DNA of 12,025 nt from Collimonas sp. UBA1456. Its GTDB lineage: Bacteria > Pseudomonadota > Gammaproteobacteria > Burkholderiales > Burkholderiaceae_D. The notes under the pieces are model-generated. The model ran no database searches, was not told the origin of the DNA, and saw only the letters and a program-made list of their open reading frames with translations. The position numbers and the translations under genes are program-made. The stretch spans positions 1-12,025 of the forward strand of contig DCSW01000069.1 of assembly GCA_002325825.1 (NCBI GenBank). Reading direction: 5' to 3'. The stretch's first letter is position 1. Each line of letters starts with the position of its first letter. This document shows positions 7,740 to 12,025 of the stretch, piece by piece.

Positions 7740-10265
7740 TTGAACCAATATTCCTACAAAATCCCCAGCCGAGAGGAAATTCTCGGCCTTCTGCGGACTT
7801 CGACTGAACCGCAAAATGCTGCTGCTCTCGCTGCCGCACTCAATGTCGAGCCAGAGGAAATGGATGGTCTGAAGCGCCGCCTCAGCGCCATGGAACGCGA
7901 TGGTCAAATCAACCAGGATCGTGGCGGTATCTACAAATTGACCAATTCGCCCGACTTTATCGAAGGCCGCGTTAGTAGCCATCGTGACGGCTATGGCTTT
8001 CTGATCTCAGATGAAGGGGGCGACGATGTGTTCCTGCCGGAAAAGGAAATGCAGAAAGTATTGCACGGCGATCGCGTCCAGGTGCGCATTGTTGGAACGG
8101 ACCGCCGTGGTCGTCCGGAAGGTACGATTGTCGAGGTCGTGACGCGTGCTAATACGCATGTCATCGGGCGACTGCTGAATGAAAATGGCGTCTGGGTGAT
8201 TACACCTGAAGATAAGCGCATCGGCCGGGATATCATCCTGGCGGGTTCGCCGGGCGAGGCCAAGACCGAACAGGTGGTCAGCGTCGAGTTGACCGAGCAG
8301 CCTTCGCGCTACCGTCAGCCGGTCGGCAAGATTGTCGAGATCCTTGGTGACATAGACGCTCCAGGTATGGAAATCGAAATCGCAGTGCGTAAATACAGCG
8401 TGCCACACGAATTCTCCGAGGCGGCCAAGAAAATGGCCGCCAAACTGCCGGGTGAAGTCCGTGTTGCCGACCTAGCCGACCGCGTCGATCTGCGCGATGT
8501 GCCGCTGGTGACAATCGATGGTGAGGATGCCCGCGATTTCGACGATGCTGTGTATTGTGAGCCGGTCAAGATCGGCCGCTCTAACGGTTATCGCTTGATT
8601 GTCGCGATTGCTGACGTCAGCCACTATGTCAAGTCTAACGATGCGCTCGATGTCGATGCGCTAGAGCGCAGCACCTCGGTGTATTTCCCGCGCCGTGTGA
8701 TTCCGATGCTACCGGAGAAACTATCCAACGGCTTGTGTTCGCTGAACCCCGATGTCGATCGTCTGACGCTGGTGTGCGATGCCGTGATCAGTGCCAAGGG
8801 GGAAATCAAAGCGTATCAGTTCTATCCAGCGGTGATTCACTCCGCCGCGCGCCTGACGTATACCGAGGTTGCCGCGATCCTCGCTAATATCAAAGGGTCG
8901 GAAGCAGCCAAGCGTCCTGGTCTAGTGCCGCATCTGTTGCATCTGTATGAGGTATTTAATGCGTTGCTGCAGGCACGCCAAGCGCGTGGTGCGATTGATT
9001 TCGAAACCATCGAAACCTATATTGTCTGTAACGCCGCCGGTAAGATAGAAAAAATCCTGCCGCGTACTCGCAACGATGCGCATAAGGTGATCGAGGAATG
9101 CATGTTGGCGGCCAATGTTTGCGCTGCTGATTTGATGGACCGTCATAAGCATCCGGGCCTGTTCCGTATCCACGCCCATCCGACCAAGGAGAAGTTGACG
9201 GCCCTGCGCACTTTCCTCAAGCAGGTCGGACTGGCGCTTGCCGGCGGCGATACGCCTTCGGCCTCCGATTACGCCGAACTGATGTCGAAACTTAAGACTC
9301 GTCCGGATTCGTTGCTGTTGCAAACTATGATGCTGCGGTCGATGCAGCAAGCGATCTACAGCCCGGAGAATATCGGCCACTTCGGCTTGTCGTATGAGTC
9401 GTATGCGCATTTCACCAGCCCGATCCGTCGCTATCCAGATCTGCTCACGCACCGTACCATCAAGGCAATTCTGCAAGGCAAGCGCTACGATCTCAAGGGG
9501 CTCGATACCAGTGCATTGAACACGATACTGTCTCCGGCAGGCCGCAAGAAACAGGCCGAAGACAAGGCCGCAGGCAAGAAAAAGAACGAGGGCAGCCTGG
9601 CTCTCTGGGAAGCACTCGGGGTGCATTGTTCCGCCAACGAGCGGCGCGCCGACGAAGCTTCTCGTGATGTCGAAGCATGGCTCAAGTGCTATTTTATCCG
9701 CGATAAGCTGGGTGAGGAATTTACCGGCGTGATTTCCGGTGTCGCCACTTTCGGTATTTTTGTCCAGCTCGATACGCTGTACATCGAAGGTTTGGTGCAT
9801 GTGACCGAACTCGGTTCCGACTATTTCCAGTACGACGAAGCGCGCCACGAATTGCGCGGCGAACGTACTGGCATCCGCTACCAGTTGACCGACCGGGTCA
9901 CGGTGCAGGTCAGTCGGGTCGACCTCGATGCGCGCAAGATCGATCTGCGTCTGCTCAACGAGCGGGATATCAAGACAGTGCTTAAGAGTGAAGCACGTCG
10001 TGCCGATAGCGAGCAGAGCCGGGGTGCAAAAAATAAGGCTGGCGCCAAAGCCGGGGCGAAAGCCACGCCACTGAAGAAAACTTCGCTGGTGACCCCTGCA
10101 GCCAAGATAACCGGCATTGCTGGTGAAGGCAGCAAGGTAACGCAGGCCAAGAAGGTCAAGGCCGTCAAGTCGACAAAGACTGTCCCCATCAGCACAAAAA
10201 AATCGCGTGTGCCTAAAGCCTTTACGAAGTCGAGCAAGCGTAAAAAGATAGTGGATATCCAGTAG
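7740..10265 (+). CDS. rnr: Ribonuclease R (3'-5' exoribonuclease)
   Basis: The 841-residue protein degrades structured RNA in the 3' to 5' direction and acts in rRNA quality control and mRNA turnover in the cytoplasm. Domain order is that of RNase R. A winged-helix region lies at about 8-65 (IPSREEILGLLR). Cold-shock domains start near 73 (GYGFL at 84-88). The RNB catalytic domain is at about 250-620, with metal-binding aspartates D260, D266, D268 and D269 in DGEDARDFDD and the TSPIRRYPDL motif at 559-568. An S1 domain is at about 656-741 (GEEFTGVISGVATFGIFV). A Lys/Ala-rich basic tail runs from about 750 to the end. The acidic residues match E. coli D272, D278, D280 and D281. The start is TTG at 7740 because the in-frame TAA at 7716-7718 leaves no ATG, and the N-terminus fits family members. 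The ribosome binding site is poor. The frame is intact. It forms an operon with rlmB 24 bases downstream. Confidence 0.96.
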   Translation: MNQYSYKIPSREEILGLLRTSTEPQNAAALAAALNVEPEEMDGLKRRLSAMERDGQINQDRGGIYKLTNSPDFIEGRVSSHRDGYGFLISDEGGDDVFLPEKEMQKVLHGDRVQVRIVGTDRRGRPEGTIVEVVTRANTHVIGRLLNENGVWVITPEDKRIGRDIILAGSPGEAKTEQVVSVELTEQPSRYRQPVGKIVEILGDIDAPGMEIEIAVRKYSVPHEFSEAAKKMAAKLPGEVRVADLADRVDLRDVPLVTIDGEDARDFDDAVYCEPVKIGRSNGYRLIVAIADVSHYVKSNDALDVDALERSTSVYFPRRVIPMLPEKLSNGLCSLNPDVDRLTLVCDAVISAKGEIKAYQFYPAVIHSAARLTYTEVAAILANIKGSEAAKRPGLVPHLLHLYEVFNALLQARQARGAIDFETIETYIVCNAAGKIEKILPRTRNDAHKVIEECMLAANVCAADLMDRHKHPGLFRIHAHPTKEKLTALRTFLKQVGLALAGGDTPSASDYAELMSKLKTRPDSLLLQTMMLRSMQQAIYSPENIGHFGLSYESYAHFTSPIRRYPDLLTHRTIKAILQGKRYDLKGLDTSALNTILSPAGRKKQAEDKAAGKKKNEGSLALWEALGVHCSANERRADEASRDVEAWLKCYFIRDKLGEEFTGVISGVATFGIFVQLDTLYIEGLVHVTELGSDYFQYDEARHELRGERTGIRYQLTDRVTVQVSRVDLDARKIDLRLLNERDIKTVLKSEARRADSEQSRGAKNKAGAKAGAKATPLKKTSLVTPAAKITGIAGEGSKVTQAKKVKAVKSTKTVPISTKKSRVPKAFTKSSKRKKIVDIQ

Positions 10266-10289
10266 ATAGAATCAGGTAGATAAAAGCAT

Positions 10290-11033
10290 ATGAGAAGTAA
10301 AATAATTTTTGGTTTTCATGCCGTCACCGCGCGTTTGCGTCATGAGGCGTCGTCGGTTGAAGAAATATACGTTGATGCCAGTCGTGGCGATCGTCGCATG
10401 CAGGATTTGCTGCACGCTGCGAAAGCTGCGGGTGTACGTTTGATTCCCATGGATGACCAGCGTTTGTCGAATATCGTCGGCACGCGTCGTCACCAGGGTG
10501 TTGTCGGCAAAGTAGGTGAATTATCTCTGGCGCGCAATTTGGATGAGTTACTGGATGCGATTGTCGGGCCGCCGCTGCTGTTGATCCTTGACGGTATCAC
10601 CGATCCGCACAATCTGGGTGCTTGCCTGCGGGTTGCCGACGGTGCCGGTGCACATGCCGTGATTGCCCCAAAAGACCGTGCTGTAGGCCTCAATGCCACT
10701 GCAGCCAAGGTCGCCAGCGGTGCGGCCGAAACCGTGCCTTACATTACCGTGACCAATCTGGCACGTACCTTGCGTGAACTGAAAGAGCGCGAAATCTGGC
10801 TGATCGGCACCGATGAAGATAGCGAAAAAAGCTTGTATGAAGCAGACATCTCGACACCAGCTGCGATTGTAATGGGTTCCGAAGGTGAAGGCATGCGCCG
10901 CTTGACACGAGAAACCTGCGACGTGCTGGTCAACGTGCCGATGTTCGGTTCGGTTGAAAGCCTGAATGTATCGGTCGCCTCTGGCGTTTGCCTTTACGAA
11001 GCCCGTCGCCAGCGCATGGTCAAGGGTTGTTGA
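10290..11033 (+). CDS. rlmB: 23S rRNA (guanosine-2251-2'-O)-methyltransferase RlmB
   Basis: This 247-residue SPOUT-class enzyme methylates the ribose of G2251 in the peptidyl-transferase P loop of 23S rRNA, using S-adenosylmethionine. An N-terminal L30e-like RNA-binding part (IIFGFHAVTARL to about residue 75) precedes the knotted catalytic domain. The three SPOUT motifs are complete. Motif 1 is DGITDPHNLGACLRVAD with N108 and R114. Motif 2 is MGSEGEGM with E198. Motif 3 is SVESLNVSVASG with N226. These correspond to the conserved Asn, Arg, Glu and Asn of the SpoU family. Length is normal. ATG 10290 follows rnr by 24 bases with a modest AGGTAGA upstream at 10274-10280, so the two are almost certainly co-transcribed, as is common for this pair in proteobacteria. 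The transcript probably ends at the hairpin at 11138-11181. Confidence 0.97.
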   Translation: MRSKIIFGFHAVTARLRHEASSVEEIYVDASRGDRRMQDLLHAAKAAGVRLIPMDDQRLSNIVGTRRHQGVVGKVGELSLARNLDELLDAIVGPPLLLILDGITDPHNLGACLRVADGAGAHAVIAPKDRAVGLNATAAKVASGAAETVPYITVTNLARTLRELKEREIWLIGTDEDSEKSLYEADISTPAAIVMGSEGEGMRRLTRETCDVLVNVPMFGSVESLNVSVASGVCLYEARRQRMVKGC

Positions 11034-11137
11034 TCGCACTCCGTATAACCTCTGGCATGATGGCATACCGCCCGCCACGGTGCCGGTAGCTTGAATTTTC
11101 GGGTAATTCCAGGTCAATTTTCCGGACTTTCGCAGTA

Positions 11138-11181
11138 AAATACGGAGGCGTAATTTGGAATGCCATTACGCCTCCGTATTT
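11138..11181. terminator. Strong intrinsic terminator after rnr-rlmB (possibly bidirectional)
   Basis: AAATACGGAGGCGTAAT (11138-11154) and ATTACGCCTCCGTATTT (11165-11181) form a perfect 17-bp stem with a 10-base loop. On the plus strand the stem ends in TATTTATT, a fair U tract. On the minus strand it is followed by TTTTACTG, so it can also work in reverse. It lies 104 bases after the rlmB stop and 14 bases before the cysE remnant start, separating the live operon from the dead gene. The spacer 11034-11137 holds no gene. Confidence 0.8.
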
Positions 11182-11195
11182 ATTCGACACCCCCT

Positions 11196-11445
11196 ATGTT
11201 CAGCCGCATTCGTGAAGACATTGCTAACAATATTGCACGCGGATTCCGCCGCCCGTATCGAGTGGGAAGTGCTGACCTGTTACACAGGATTGCACGCGAT
11301 CATTCTGCATCGCTGGACGCATAGTTGCTGGCAAAACGGCTTCAAATTGCCGGGACTTTTCATCTTGCGCATTGCTCGTATATTGACTGGCATTGGAATC
11401 CATCCAGGCACCACCATCTGTCGTTGAGTTTTCATTGGCTATGAT
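11196..11445 (+). pseudogene. cysE: Serine O-acetyltransferase remnant
   Basis: From ATG 11196 the frame reads MFSRIREDIANNIAR. A one-base insertion in the GG at 11241-11242 then shifts the reading frame, and the match continues as SAARIEWEVLTCYTGLHAII, HRWTHSCWQNGFKLPG and GIGIHPGTTICR. A TGA at 11425-11427 is in the position of an expected Arg codon (CGA to TGA). VFIGYDF follows, after which similarity ends. This is the N-terminal helical part of serine acetyltransferase plus the beginning of the left-handed beta-helix. The catalytic His region and acetyl-CoA site are missing. Intact CysE (about 250-270 residues) makes O-acetylserine for cysteine synthesis and binds CysK. The placement just after a strong terminator, and the lack of a visible ribosome binding site, add to the case that this copy is dead. 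Confidence 0.88.
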
Positions 11446-11580
11446 TTTGATCCGACCTTGGCCCGTGGCGCCATTACGGCGTTACCTCTAACGGTGACGA
11501 TCCGTTGTCCCATGCATTTGAATGGCTTGATCGACAATTCGGCATTGCTTGCGAGGGCTTGCCTGTTGGTAGAGAAATCA
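11446..11580 (+). other. Coding-like segment between cysE and yceH remnants, origin unknown
   Basis: Where the CysE similarity stops, one plus frame reads WRHYGVTSNGDDPLSHAFEW and then LDRQFGIACEGLPVGREIND, running up to and past the yceH start at 11581. The composition looks like real protein, but I do not recognise a family and no start codon can be chosen. It may be the tail of a gene that once preceded yceH and was fused to cysE by deletion. Confidence 0.3.
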
Positions 11581-11936
11581 ATGACGCAAGATATGAGCAG
11601 TGTGCCTGCCGAAGAAGATCCTGGCGCCGATGCGTTTATCGTTCCGTTTCTCGACAAGTTTGGAATCCGTATGCTTGCAGTGTTGGCTGCAAAGGAAGCG
11701 TTAACGATGGATAATTATCCGCCGTTCTTGAACACTCTGATCAATGACGGCAACTAGCTGTGGAGCTGTGATCCAGTGATATCGATTGCAGAGCCGACCG
11801 TGCTCGATATTTTGCAGCGCCTGATAAAGCGCAAGCTGGTGGTCGAAGTCAATCAGGCCGGGGCTCAGGTGCCAAGATATGAGCGCCGGATGCGTGTCAA
11901 ATGGCTGTTGGAATAGAACAAGCTAGCAGTATGGTA
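11581..11936 (+). pseudogene. yceH: YceH family (UPF0502/DUF480) protein remnant
   Basis: From ATG 11581 the frame reads MTQDMSSVPAEEDPGADAF, then FGIRMLAVLAAKEALTMDNY, LNTLINDGN, and a TAG at 11755-11757. It continues in the same frame as LWSCDPVISIAEPTVLDILQ, RKLVVEVNQAGAQVPRYERR and RVKWLLE, then TAG at 11914-11916 and NKLAV. This is the first winged-helix half of YceH, in which the segment around the first stop normally reads GCNQxxSRDPVM. Gln to stop, Arg to Cys and Met to Ile are all C to T or G to A changes. No further similarity is seen after about 11936, so the second half is lost or eroded. Intact proteins are about 210-230 residues. Function of the family is not well defined. Confidence 0.85.
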
Positions 11937-11987
11937 ATCATCCCACAAAATATTATCAGTTAAAGTAGGATTTTCTTAAATGCGATT

Positions 11988-12015
11988 TTGAGGAAGTTGT
12001 ATTGAGGAAGTTGTA
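11988..12015. repeat. Tandem duplication of a 14-bp unit
   Basis: TTGAGGAAGTTGTA occurs twice without a gap. It lies after the yceH remnant at the right edge, so its context is cut off. Confidence 0.85.
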
Positions 12016-12025
12016 CATGGAGACA

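Noticed and set aside
8922..9848. A 308-codon open frame on the minus strand inside rnr
   Set aside because: It is antisense to the RNB and S1 parts of an intact RNase R and has no ribosome binding site. Its openness is a by-product of the codon bias of rnr.
10548..11117. A 189-codon open frame on the minus strand over rlmB
   Set aside because: It lies opposite the fully conserved SPOUT domain, and its product shows no family features.

Overview
The window looks like a betaproteobacterial chromosome, most likely Burkholderiales and probably an Oxalobacteraceae-like lineage. This rests on the protein flavour of RNase R, RlmB and the YceH, CysE and methyltransferase remnants, recognised from memory and not from a search. 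The striking property is decay. Only three protein genes and one tRNA look intact. Between them lie six recognisable broken genes and long stretches with no credible gene. This pattern is typical of a bacterium in an early or middle stage of genome reduction, such as a recent host-restricted symbiont or pathogen. Many inferred substitutions are C->T or G->A (Arg->Cys, Pro->Leu, Gln->stop, Met->Ile), as expected under AT-biased mutation with relaxed selection.

Layout. 1-634: no recognised gene. 635-1679: a class I SAM methyltransferase pseudogene in several frames with stops. 1816-1927 (+) and 1930-2468 (-): the 5' remains of a J-domain co-chaperone gene and of a membrane metallophosphoesterase gene, pointing at each other and joined where both lost their 3' parts. 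2672-5035: an intact exported patatin-type phospholipase with POTRA and beta-barrel domains (PlpD-like, type Vd secretion). 5070-5416 (-): the C-terminal remnant of an alpha/beta-hydrolase. 5417-7494: about 2 kb without an assignable gene. 7495-7579 (-): tRNA-Leu(CAG) with its own promoter. 7740-10265 and 10290-11033: the intact rnr-rlmB operon, followed by a strong hairpin terminator at 11138-11181. 11196-11445: a cysE pseudogene. 11581-11936: a yceH pseudogene.

How the parts fit. The retained genes cover RNA metabolism (RNase R, the 23S rRNA Gm2251 methylase RlmB, tRNA-Leu) and one surface or secreted lipase. The lost genes are mostly metabolic or accessory. Loss of this cysE copy would remove the serine acetyltransferase step of cysteine synthesis unless a second copy exists. 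I found no CRISPR array, insertion sequence, phage gene or convincing new multi-gene system. The most interesting biology is the selective survival of the type Vd phospholipase in a gene graveyard, and the deletion junctions that record how the region was eroded.
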